Below are positions 26,181-33,955 of a stretch of 64,000 nucleotides of DNA, piece after piece. The DNA is from Microtetraspora sp. NBRC 13810 (GTDB lineage: Bacteria; Actinomycetota; Actinomycetes; Streptosporangiales; Streptosporangiaceae). Where the stretch lies: positions 62,001-126,000 of the forward strand of contig NZ_BSRQ01000019.1 of the NCBI RefSeq assembly GCF_030268685.1, given 5' to 3'. The translations under genes and the position numbers were made by a program. The notes beneath the pieces were generated by a model. The model did not search any database. It saw only the letters and a program-made list of their open reading frames with translations, and was not told the DNA's origin. Numbering within the stretch: position 1 is the first letter of the stretch; every line of letters begins with the position of its first letter.

Positions 26181-26501
26181 GTGATTCCCCTGGTCGGCCG
26201 GAACGACGTCCGCGAGTCGCTGCTGCGCGCCCTCCGGTCCACGGCGGACGGCGGCGGCTGCCTGGTCCTCGAAGGCCCCGCCGGGATCGGCAAGAGCCGG
26301 CTCCTTGACACCACGGCACGCGAGGCCACCGCGCTCGGCCTCACCGTGGCCACGGCCCGCGCCACCGAACTCGACCGCGTCGCCCCTCTCACCCCTCTCA
26401 CCACCGCCCTCCGCGGCATCCTGCCACCCCTCCTCGGCGACGGCCCCGGGCACGGAACCGGCCCCGAACCCGACCACAGGTTCTGGCTCGTCGACCGGCT
26501 G
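26181..26501 (+). pseudogene. 5' fragment of a LuxR-family (LAL type) ATPase regulator
   Basis: A GTG-started frame encodes about 107 residues that match the start of a large LuxR/LAL regulator: IPLVGRNDVRESLLRAL, Walker A GPAGIGKSRLL (about residues 34-44) and a final RFWLVDRLG. Family members run to 800-1000 residues and have a C-terminal LuxR helix-turn-helix. Here the frame runs into unrelated antisense DNA after about 26501 and stops at 26604. The gene therefore lost more than 85 percent of its length and cannot work. Confidence 0.75.
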
Positions 26502-26881
26502 GGCCGGCCGCCGGCGTGCACGATCAGCATGGCGTGCCCGCGCGGCAGCGGCGGCCGGTCCCCGGGGCCCACCCTGACCCTGGCGAGCATGCGCTCCACG
26601 CGGTAGCCGAGGCGTTCGAGCACGGCGGCGAACAGCAGGTTGTGCTCGTGGCAGTAGCCGCCGCGCCGCCGTCCGGCCAGCTTGGCGACCAGCGCGGGCG
26701 GGTCGAGGCGGACGCCCACGCCGAGCACGATGTCGAGGTTCTCGAACGGGATCGCGGCCACGTGCCCCGCGTGCAACCGGCGCAGCGTCTCCACGGTGGG
26801 GCCCAGCGGGCCGTCGTGGCCGATCCGCCGGAGATAGGACAGGAGGTCGAAGGGGTGGTCGGAGTGCGTCATGGGGTCCAT
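26502..26881 (-). pseudogene. 5' fragment of an arylamine N-acetyltransferase gene
   Basis: Starting at ATG 26881 or 26872, about 125 residues match arylamine N-acetyltransferases: FDLLSYLRRIG, HAGHVAAIPFENLDIVLG, the active-site RRGGYCHEHN with its catalytic Cys, and a strand HAMLIVHAGG. Normal enzymes have about 270 residues and need a later His and Asp of the triad. Here similarity ends at the GGCCGGCC junction, where the frame enters the reverse of the LuxR fragment. The His and Asp are lost, so acetyl transfer is not expected. Confidence 0.75.
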
Positions 26882-26969
26882 GCTGGGCGTGCGCCGGGGA
26901 CACCCGCATCACGTGTTCACGGGACCTGCCGGGGTATCTCCGACACGCACACCTGACGAAGGGAACGGC

Positions 26970-28025
26970 ATGCGCGCTCTGACGGTGACACCGGGCGAGC
27001 AGGATTCGCTGCTCGTGACGGACATGCCGGACCCGGTACCCGGAGCGGGCGAGTTGCTGGTGGAGGGGCTGGCCCTGGGCATCTGCGGCACCGACCGGGA
27101 GATCGTGGCGTCGGCGTACGGCTTCGCGCCGCCGGGCGAGAAGCGGCTGATCCTGGGGCACGAGTCCCTGGGCAGGGTGCGGCAGGCGCCCGCCGGGTCC
27201 GGGTTCGTGCCCGGCGACCTGGTGGTGGGGGTGGTCAGGCGGCCCGACCCGGTGCCCTGCCAGGCGTGTGCCAGGGGTGAGTTCGACATGTGCCGCAACG
27301 GCCGCTACACCGAGCACGGGATCAAGGAGATCCACGGGTTCGGCAGCGAGCTGTGGAAGGTGGAGGTCGACTACGCGGTGAAGCTGGATCCCGGCCTTGA
27401 GGCGGTCGGCGTGCTGATGGAACCCGCCACGGTGCTGGCCAAGGCGTGGGAGCACATCATGCGGATCGGCGCGCGGGCGTGGTTCGAGCCGCGGCGGGTG
27501 CTGATCACCGGGGCGGGGCCGATCGGGCTGCTCGGCGCGATGATGGGCAAGGCCCGCGGGCTGGAGGTGCACGTGCTCGACCTGGCCACGGAGGGCCCGA
27601 AGCCGCGGCTGGTCCACGACCTCGGCGGCGTCTATCACACCGGCAGCGTCGGCGAGGCGGTCGAGGGCTGCCGTCCGGACATCATCATCGAGGCCACCGG
27701 GGTGGGCCGGCTCGTCTTCGACGCGATGGAGAACACCGCCGCCGCCGGGATCGTCTGCCTGACCGGCGTCTCGACCGCCGGCCGGCACATGGAGGTGGAC
27801 GCCGGGTCGATCAACCGGGACATCGTCCTGGAGAACGATGTGATCTTCGGCTCGGTCAACGCCAACCTGCGGCACTACGAGATCGCCGCGGCGGCGCTGG
27901 CCGAGGCCGACCGCTCCTGGTTGGAGCGCCTGATCACCCGGCGTGTCCCGCTGGAGCGGGCCCTTGAGGCGTTCCACCCGGAACCGGGTGACGTCAAGGT
28001 GGTCGTGGACCTCGGGCGGGAGTGA
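26970..28025 (+). CDS. Zinc-type glucose 1-dehydrogenase-like alcohol dehydrogenase
   Basis: The ATG at 26970 has GAAGGGAA upstream and gives 351 residues of the medium-chain dehydrogenase type. GICGTDREI carries the first zinc Cys, LGHESLGRV the His-Glu pair, and PDPVPCQACARGEFDMCRNG the structural-zinc cysteines. VLITGAGPIGLLGAMMG is the nucleotide-binding fold. The overall pattern and the NNxxHYxxA-like block SVNANLRHYEIAA match microbial glucose 1-dehydrogenases. The next gene is gnd, so a glucose-to-gluconate-to-pentose route is plausible. Confidence 0.85.
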   Translation: MRALTVTPGEQDSLLVTDMPDPVPGAGELLVEGLALGICGTDREIVASAYGFAPPGEKRLILGHESLGRVRQAPAGSGFVPGDLVVGVVRRPDPVPCQACARGEFDMCRNGRYTEHGIKEIHGFGSELWKVEVDYAVKLDPGLEAVGVLMEPATVLAKAWEHIMRIGARAWFEPRRVLITGAGPIGLLGAMMGKARGLEVHVLDLATEGPKPRLVHDLGGVYHTGSVGEAVEGCRPDIIIEATGVGRLVFDAMENTAAAGIVCLTGVSTAGRHMEVDAGSINRDIVLENDVIFGSVNANLRHYEIAAAALAEADRSWLERLITRRVPLERALEAFHPEPGDVKVVVDLGRE

Positions 28026-28116
28026 GCCCACCCTCGCGGCGCCCGGCCTCTCTCCCTCGTAGCAGACTGTCAGACATGGGGCGACATCCCGCCCACAACG
28101 ATGTGGAGAGATGATC

Positions 28117-29538
28117 ATGGCGAATAAGGCAGTCATCGGGGTAACCGGTCTGGCGGTCATGGGCCGCAACCTCGCGCGCAACCTGGCCAGGCACGGGCAC
28201 ACCGTGGCCGTGCACAACCGGACCCCGGCCAAGACCAAGGCACTGGTCGAGGAGTTCGGGCACGAGGGGACGTTCGTCCCCGCGGAGAGCGCGGAGGAGT
28301 TCGTCGCCTCCCTGGAGCGGCCACGCAAGCTGATCATCATGGTCAAGGCCGGGGCGGCCACGGACGCGGTGATCGAGGAGTTCGCGCCGCTGCTCGAACC
28401 GGGCGACATGATCGTGGACGGCGGCAACGCGCACTTCGCGGACACCCGCAGGCGGGAGGCGGCGCTGCGGGAGCGCGGCCTGCACTTCGTGGGCACCGGC
28501 ATCTCGGGCGGCGAGGAGGGCGCGCTGAACGGGCCGAGCATCATGCCGGGCGGCAGCGTCGAGTCCTACCAGGCGCTCGGCCCGCTGCTGGAGAGCATCT
28601 CGGCCCACGTGGACGGCGCGCCCTGCTGCACGCACATCGGCCCGGACGGCGCCGGCCACTTCGTCAAGATGGTGCACAACGGCATCGAGTACGCCGACAT
28701 GCAGCTCATCGCGGAGGCGTACGACCTGCTCCGGCAGGGCGCCGGGCTCACCCCCGCGGAGATCGCCGAGGTCTTCAAGACCTGGAACGACGGCCGGCTC
28801 AGCTCGTACCTGATCGAGATCACCGCCGACCTCCTCGCGCACACCGACGCGAAGACCGGCGAGCCGTTCGTGGACGTCATCCTCGACCAGGCCGAGCAGA
28901 AGGGCACCGGCCGCTGGACCGTGCAGATCGCCCTCGACCTCGGCACCCCGGTCACCGGGATCGCCGAGGCGGTCTTCGCCCGGTCCGTCTCCGGCCACGC
29001 CGACCTGCGCAAGGCCGGACGCGGGCTGCCCGGCCCGGCGAGGTCCACCGTGGACCTGTCCCCGGACGACGTGGAGAAGGCGCTCTACGCCTCCAAGATC
29101 ATCGCCTACGCCCAGGGCTTCAACCAGATCCAGGCGGGCAGCGCCGAGTACGACTGGAACATCGACCTGGGCGCGACCGCGGCGATCTGGCGGGGCGGCT
29201 GCATCATCCGGGCCGGCTTCCTGGACCGGATCCGCAGCGCCTTCGAGGCCGACCCCGGCACGCCCACGCTGCTGACCGACGACCACTTCTCCGAGGCGCT
29301 CGGCGAGGCGCAGGACGCGTGGCGCGGCGTCGTGGCCACCGCCGTGAAGCTCGGCGTGCCCACGCCCGGCTTCTCCTCGGCGCTGGCCTACTACGACGCG
29401 CTGCGGGCCGAGCGGCTGCCGGCCGCGCTCACCCAGGCGCAGCGTGACTTCTTCGGCGCGCACACCTACCGCCGGGTGGACGCGGAAGGCTCCTTCCACA
29501 CCCGCTGGGAGGCCGGCCGGGTCGAGGTCGAGTCCTGA
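28117..29538 (+). CDS. gnd: 6-phosphogluconate dehydrogenase, decarboxylating
   Basis: This 473-residue enzyme oxidises 6-phosphogluconate to ribulose 5-phosphate with NADP and CO2 release. GVTGLAVMGRNLARN is the nucleotide-binding loop and HNRTPAKT fits NADP preference. DGGNAHFADT, GISGGEEGALNGPSIMPGG and the catalytic GHFVKMVHNGIEYADMQLI are all intact, with the IAYAQGF block later. Length fits the long (about 470) type. The ATG at 28117 is preferred over 28111 because GGAGAG lies 6 nt before it. It follows the glucose dehydrogenase-like gene by about 90 bp. Confidence 0.96.
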   Translation: MANKAVIGVTGLAVMGRNLARNLARHGHTVAVHNRTPAKTKALVEEFGHEGTFVPAESAEEFVASLERPRKLIIMVKAGAATDAVIEEFAPLLEPGDMIVDGGNAHFADTRRREAALRERGLHFVGTGISGGEEGALNGPSIMPGGSVESYQALGPLLESISAHVDGAPCCTHIGPDGAGHFVKMVHNGIEYADMQLIAEAYDLLRQGAGLTPAEIAEVFKTWNDGRLSSYLIEITADLLAHTDAKTGEPFVDVILDQAEQKGTGRWTVQIALDLGTPVTGIAEAVFARSVSGHADLRKAGRGLPGPARSTVDLSPDDVEKALYASKIIAYAQGFNQIQAGSAEYDWNIDLGATAAIWRGGCIIRAGFLDRIRSAFEADPGTPTLLTDDHFSEALGEAQDAWRGVVATAVKLGVPTPGFSSALAYYDALRAERLPAALTQAQRDFFGAHTYRRVDAEGSFHTRWEAGRVEVES

Positions 29539-29543
29539 TCGCG

Positions 29544-29592
29544 GATCCCGCCCCGCGTCCCGGCTCACCGGCAGGGGACGCGGGGCGGGATC
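29544..29592. terminator. Perfect 18-bp convergent terminator
   Basis: The 18-nt arm at 29544-29561 (GATCCCGCCCCGCGTCCC) is exactly complementary to 29575-29592 around a 13-nt loop. It sits 6 bp after gnd and 2 bp from the convergent ferredoxin stop, so it can end both. Confidence 0.75.
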
Positions 29593-29593
29593 G

Positions 29594-29797
29594 TCACTCC
29601 TCCATGGACAGCGCCCCCGACGGGCAGCTCCGCACCGCCCGCCTGGCCTTCTCCTCCAGCTCGGGGGCGGGCGTCGGTGTGAGCAGCACCACGACGCCGT
29701 CGTCGTCCTGGTCGAACACCTCCTCTGCCGTCATGAGGCACAAACCCGCTCCGATGCACACGTCTCTGTCCGCCCGAATCTTCATGGCCGTCACCAT
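29594..29797 (-). CDS. 3Fe-4S ferredoxin for cytochrome P450
   Basis: This 67-residue ferredoxin has a CIGAGLC motif followed by a distant CPSGAL, the spacing of the single-cluster [3Fe-4S] type. ATG 29797 overlaps the upstream P450 stop by 7 nt (a GTG at 29794 would give 4). These ferredoxins pass electrons from a reductase to the P450 encoded just before, and actinomycete P450 genes often have one directly downstream. It is the only electron carrier seen near the two P450s. Confidence 0.92.
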   Translation of the reverse strand: MVTAMKIRADRDVCIGAGLCLMTAEEVFDQDDDGVVVLLTPTPAPELEEKARRAVRSCPSGALSMEE

Positions 29798-30987
29798 GCC
29801 ACTTCACACGAGGTCAGGCCATACACGACATGAAACGTGCGGAAGTCGGCGTCCACCGCGCGCAGCCCGGGGAAGCGCCGCAGCAGCGCGGGATAGCCGA
29901 CGCGCATCTCCATCCGGGCCAGCGGCGCGCCCAGGCAGTGGTGGACGCCGTGCCCGAAGGCCACATGGCCGGCCGCGTCCCTGGTGATGTCCAGGGCGTC
30001 CGGGTCTGGCACGAGTGCCGGGTCGCGGTTGGCGGTGGTCAGGGCGCACACCACGAGCTCGCCCGGCCGTACGGTGTGCCCGGCGAGATCGACCTCCGCG
30101 GTGGTCACCCGGGCCGTGCCGGCGTGCAGGATGCCGAGCCAGCGCAGCAGCTCCTCCACGGCCGCGTCGATCCGCTCCGGCTCCTCGCGCAGCAGCTCCG
30201 CCTGGTCCGGGTGGCGCAGCAGGGCGAGCGTGCCGAGCGACAGCATGTTGGACGTGGTCTCGTGCCCGGCGACCAGCAGCAGGTTGCCGATGCCGATCAG
30301 CTCGTCGTCGGTCAGCTCGTCGCCGTGCTCGCGGACCAGCGTGCCGAGCAGTTCCTCGCCCGGGTCCGCCCTGATCCGCGCGACCAGCCCGGCCATGTAC
30401 GCCCGGGACTCCCGCTGCACCGCCACCCGCTCCCGCACCGGCACCGACACGTCCAGCATCCGGCTCGTCCGGTGCTGGAAACCGGCCCTGTCCTCGTACG
30501 GCACGCCGAGCAGCTCGCAGATCACCATGGAGGGCACCGGCAGCGCGAAGGACGAGACGAGGTCGGCCGGTGAACCGGAACGTTCCATCTCGTCGAGATG
30601 CCGCTCGACGATCTCCTCGACCCGGGGCTCCAGCCGGCGCATCCTGCGCACCGTGAACTCCGGGGTGAGCAGCCGGCGCAGCCGGGTGTGCTCGGGCGCG
30701 TCGTAGGCGAGCAGGTTGCCCGCGCGCAGCCGGGCGAGCTCCTCGTCGCCCATCGCCTCCAGGCCGGCCGCCCGGAACAGCCGCGCCCAGTCCCGGCCGC
30801 TGCTGAACCGCTCCGGGTCGCCGAGCACGGCGCGGACGTCCGCGAACCGGGTGACCAGCCACGCGTCCACCCCGAACGGCGTGGCGACCCGGCGGACGCC
30901 CTCCTCCTCGCGCAGCACCGCGAGCTCGGGATCGGGATCGAACTCCCTGCGCCGCATGTAGACCGGCAACGGCTGGATCTCGGTCAT
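29791..30987 (-). CDS. Cytochrome P450 (with downstream ferredoxin)
   Basis: This 398-residue class-I bacterial P450 has the I-helix oxygen motif [12 protein letters not shown], the K-helix Glu-Arg region (EELLRW) and the heme-binding loop [10 protein letters not shown] with the thiolate Cys. The ATG at 30987 has GGGAGG 6 nt upstream. It is divergent from the OleA-like ketosynthase gene, sharing a 147-bp intergenic region with it, and coupled to a ferredoxin. This suggests it oxidises a product or precursor of the adjacent biosynthetic set, but the substrate is unknown. Confidence 0.95.
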   Translation of the reverse strand: MTEIQPLPVYMRRREFDPDPELAVLREEEGVRRVATPFGVDAWLVTRFADVRAVLGDPERFSSGRDWARLFRAAGLEAMGDEELARLRAGNLLAYDAPEHTRLRRLLTPEFTVRRMRRLEPRVEEIVERHLDEMERSGSPADLVSSFALPVPSMVICELLGVPYEDRAGFQHRTSRMLDVSVPVRERVAVQRESRAYMAGLVARIRADPGEELLGTLVREHGDELTDDELIGIGNLLLVAGHETTSNMLSLGTLALLRHPDQAELLREEPERIDAAVEELLRWLGILHAGTARVTTAEVDLAGHTVRPGELVVCALTTANRDPALVPDPDALDITRDAAGHVAFGHGVHHCLGAPLARMEMRVGYPALLRRFPGLRAVDADFRTFHVVYGLTSCEVAW

Positions 30988-31134
30988 GCAACCTCCCCCG
31001 ATCGGTCACACCAGTCGATGTCCCCGGATTCCCCGCCGGGACACGTCCCCGGTCGGGGGAAGTCAAGTGCTTTGCAACCCGAGCCGGATACATTGCGGCG
31101 ATCGGACAAAAGGGAAACATGCCCAGGGGGTTGG

Positions 31135-32094
31135 ATGAAGGCCCGGATCTCGGGCGTTGCCGCTCATCTGCCGGATCGGACGCTGACCAGCGGCGAAGTC
31201 GAGCGGCGGATCGAGGGTCACGTCCCCTACACGGGCGTGGTCGAGCGTCTCACCGGTATCCGGCGGCGGCACGTCGCCGGCGACGACCGGCAGGCGTCCG
31301 ACCTCGCGGTCGCGGCGGCGGCGCAACTGGACCTCGACGGGATCGATCTGCTGATCTTCGCCTCGGCGTCCCAGGACATGGTCGAACCGGCCACCGCGCA
31401 CATCGTCGCCGCCAAACTGGGCCTGTCCTGCCCGGTCTTCGACGTGAAGAACGCGTGCAACAGCATGCTCAACGGCATCCAGGTGGCCGAGGCGCTCATC
31501 CTCGCCGGCGGCCACCGCAGGGTGCTGGTGTGCGGCGGCGAGATGCCGTCCCGGGCGGTCAGGTGGCGGGTGCGGGACCGGGCGCAGTTCGTCGAGTCGT
31601 TCGCCGGGTACACGCTGTCCGACGCGGGGGCGGCCGTGCTGCTGACCGCCGACCAGGACCGCGGGATCTTCTACCGCGACTTCTCCGCCGACAGCACCGC
31701 GTGGCCGATCGGCACCCTGCCCGGCGGCGGCTCCGCGCACCCGCGCGACCCCGACTACTCCTACTTCCGCGGCGACGGGCGGCGGCTGCACGAGGCGTTC
31801 GAACGCGTCGGCCCCGACCTCTTCCTCAACGCCCTCAAACGTACCGGCCTGACCTGGGACGACTTCGCGATCGTCGCCGTACACCAGGTCGCCATGCCGT
31901 ACCTGCGCTTCCTCGCCGGAGTGCTGGACATCCCGGCCGACCGGCTGGTGGTCACCCTGCCCGAGCACGGCAACTGCGCCTCGGCGACGCTGCCGCTCCA
32001 ACTCGCGCTGGGCGGCTGGTCGCCGGGTGACAAGGTGGCCCTGCTCGGTCTCGGCGGCGGGATCAGCCTCGGCGTCATGCTCGCGGAGATGTGA
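31135..32094 (+). CDS. OleA-like 3-oxoacyl-ACP synthase III (thiolase-fold condensing enzyme)
   Basis: The ATG at 31135 has AGGGGG upstream and gives 319 residues of the KAS-III fold. The catalytic triad is visible: Cys in VKNACNSMLNG, His in VAVHQVAMPY and Asn in EHGNCASATLP. VKNAC followed by NGIQVAEALI resembles OleA-type enzymes, which join two acyl-CoAs head to head into a beta-keto acid, more than primary FabH (normally AAxCxGF). It starts an operon whose later genes look OleC- and OleD-like. Assignment as OleA rather than another KAS-III is an inference from motif and context. Confidence 0.85.
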   Translation: MKARISGVAAHLPDRTLTSGEVERRIEGHVPYTGVVERLTGIRRRHVAGDDRQASDLAVAAAAQLDLDGIDLLIFASASQDMVEPATAHIVAAKLGLSCPVFDVKNACNSMLNGIQVAEALILAGGHRRVLVCGGEMPSRAVRWRVRDRAQFVESFAGYTLSDAGAAVLLTADQDRGIFYRDFSADSTAWPIGTLPGGGSAHPRDPDYSYFRGDGRRLHEAFERVGPDLFLNALKRTGLTWDDFAIVAVHQVAMPYLRFLAGVLDIPADRLVVTLPEHGNCASATLPLQLALGGWSPGDKVALLGLGGGISLGVMLAEM

Positions 32095-32825
32095 TGGACC
32101 TCTGGGTGGTCGTGCCCGCCTACAACGAGGCGGCGGGCATCGAGGCGACGCTGCGCGCGCTCGCCGAACAGGACGACGACGGCTTCACGCTGGTCGTGGT
32201 GGACAACGGGAGCACCGACGGCACCGCCGAGGTGGCGCGGCGCCTCGGCGTCGAGGTGGTGCGCGAGCCGCGCAAGGGCACCGGGGCCGCCGCCGACACC
32301 GGCATGCGGCACGCGATCGCGCACGGCGCCACCCATCTGGCCAGGACGGATGCCGACTGCCTGCCGCGCCGCGACTGGGTGCGCAACATCAGGCGGGCGT
32401 TCGGGGACGGCCTGGAGATGGTCGGCGGGCGGCTGCTCCCGCGCACCGACGAGTTCCCGCTGAAGCTGTGGGAGCGGCGGTTCATCCCGCTGGTGGTGGA
32501 CGTGGCCGCGCTGTTCGGCCGGTTCCGGCCGGGCAACCGGGACGCCGCCTACCTGGGGCCGTACGTCATGATGCCCGGCGCGACGGTGGCGATCACCGCC
32601 GACCTCTACGAGCGGGCGGGCGGCTTCCCGCGCACCGCCATCGAGGAACTGCACGAGGACCGCGCCCTGGTCAACGCCGTGCGCCGGTTGACCGCCGGGT
32701 ACGCCTCCCGCCGCGACGTCGTCGTCTACGGCTCGGTGCGCCGGCTGCGCGCCTACGGCCTGGTGGGCACCCTCGCCTGGTACGCCGACCACCACTACCG
32801 GCCGCAGGTGATCGACGTCAGATGA
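32094..32825 (+). CDS. GT2-family glycosyltransferase
   Basis: The start is ATG 32094 (sharing one base with the ketosynthase stop) or GTG 32091, giving about 243 residues. The GT-A fold motifs WVVVPAYNEAAGIEATLRAL, VVDNGSTDGT and ARTDADC (the DxD-like metal site) are in the expected order. A later TAIEELHEDRALVNAV resembles the ED acceptor-activation site. There are no strong membrane spans. Within this operon it may glycosylate a hydroxylated lipid or lactone product, although GT2 enzymes also act in wall and dolichol-type lipid synthesis. Confidence 0.88.
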   Translation: MDLWVVVPAYNEAAGIEATLRALAEQDDDGFTLVVVDNGSTDGTAEVARRLGVEVVREPRKGTGAAADTGMRHAIAHGATHLARTDADCLPRRDWVRNIRRAFGDGLEMVGGRLLPRTDEFPLKLWERRFIPLVVDVAALFGRFRPGNRDAAYLGPYVMMPGATVAITADLYERAGGFPRTAIEELHEDRALVNAVRRLTAGYASRRDVVVYGSVRRLRAYGLVGTLAWYADHHYRPQVIDVR

Positions 32826-33955
32826 TCTCCCGTGACACCCGCCTGTACCTCGCCGCCCACCCCTTCGCCTACCCCCTCGTGCGCTTGCTGGCCCGGCTCG
32901 GCCCCGCCGTACGGGTGCCGGGGCTCGGCGTGGTGGTGAACGACGCGGCCACGGCCCGCGAGGTGCTGACCGACCGGCGGTTCCGCAAGGACGGCCCCGG
33001 CTCGCCCGCCGACCTGTGGACGCCGGTGCTCGGCCCTTCCGTGCTGCTCAACATGGAGGGCGAGGCCCATCTCGCGCTGCGCCGCAGGCTCGCCCCGCTG
33101 TTCACGCCCGGCTACGCGGGCGGGCTGGTGGACGACGTGCTCGCCGCGCCGCTCGCCGCCCTGTCCGCCCGGCTGGCCAAGGGCGAGACGGTGGACCTGG
33201 TGGACGCCATGCGGGTGATGGCGGGCGCGGTGATCTGCCGGGTGATCGGCCTGGGCGAGGTGCCCGAGGAGCGGGCCAGGGAGCTGTTCAGGGACGGCGA
33301 GCGGGTCGTGTCCATGGTGTCGCTGCGTTCCCGGCGGCTGTCGGACCGGCAGGTGGCGACCGCCCGCGAGGTGCTCGACCGGATCGGCGACACCGCCGCG
33401 GCGGCCTACCGGCACGGCGGCGAGGGCACGGTGATGGGCCGGATGCGCGCGCTCGGCCTGTCCGAGGCGGAGGCGCGCGGCGCGGCGGGCGCCTTCTTCC
33501 TCACCGGCACCGAGACGGTCGCCACCTTCGTCCCCCGCCTGGTCGCCCTGCTGCACGACCACCGGGTCACCCCGTCCGGCGGCGACGACCTGGACGCGGC
33601 CGTCGAGGAGGCGATGCGGGTCACCACGCCGACCCCGGTCATGCTGCGCTCGGTCGCCGAACCCGCCCGGGTGGGCCGGGTCCCGGTACGGCCGGGCGAC
33701 CGGGTGCTCATCGTCACGCACAACTGCGCCCGCGCCCTCGGCCCCTTCGACCCGGGCCGCGCCCACCCGCCGGAGCTGCGCCGCCTCTGGTTCGGCGCCG
33801 GTGCGCACTTCTGCATCGGTTACCCGCTGGCCATGGCCGAGATCAAGGCGGTCGCCGAGGTCCTCCTCACGCACCGGCCCCGGGTCACCGGCCGGCGGGC
33901 GGCCCGCGGCGTCCTCATCCCCACGTATCAACACCTGTGGATAAAGGCGACATGA
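32822..33955 (+). CDS. Second cytochrome P450 of the ole-like operon
   Basis: This 377-residue P450 has a short N-terminus. It begins in an ATGA overlap with the glycosyltransferase stop and ends in the same overlap with the ligase. It shows an I-helix AFFLTGTETVATF (Thr retained), a K-helix EEAMRV and the heme loop FGAGAHFCIGYPLA with the Cys ligand. It has no ferredoxin of its own and may use the one at 29594-29797. Its tight coupling to the ole-like genes suggests oxidation of the acyl chain or ring of their product. Confidence 0.93.
   Translation: MISRDTRLYLAAHPFAYPLVRLLARLGPAVRVPGLGVVVNDAATAREVLTDRRFRKDGPGSPADLWTPVLGPSVLLNMEGEAHLALRRRLAPLFTPGYAGGLVDDVLAAPLAALSARLAKGETVDLVDAMRVMAGAVICRVIGLGEVPEERARELFRDGERVVSMVSLRSRRLSDRQVATAREVLDRIGDTAAAAYRHGGEGTVMGRMRALGLSEAEARGAAGAFFLTGTETVATFVPRLVALLHDHRVTPSGGDDLDAAVEEAMRVTTPTPVMLRSVAEPARVGRVPVRPGDRVLIVTHNCARALGPFDPGRAHPPELRRLWFGAGAHFCIGYPLAMAEIKAVAEVLLTHRPRVTGRRAARGVLIPTYQHLWIKAT

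Noticed and set aside
26163-28544. A minus-strand frame running through the NAT fragment into the antisense of the dehydrogenase
   Set aside because: Its glucose dehydrogenase part is antisense to a clear enzyme, and its N-acetyltransferase-like part is a frame-shadow of the true 5' fragment at 26502-26881.
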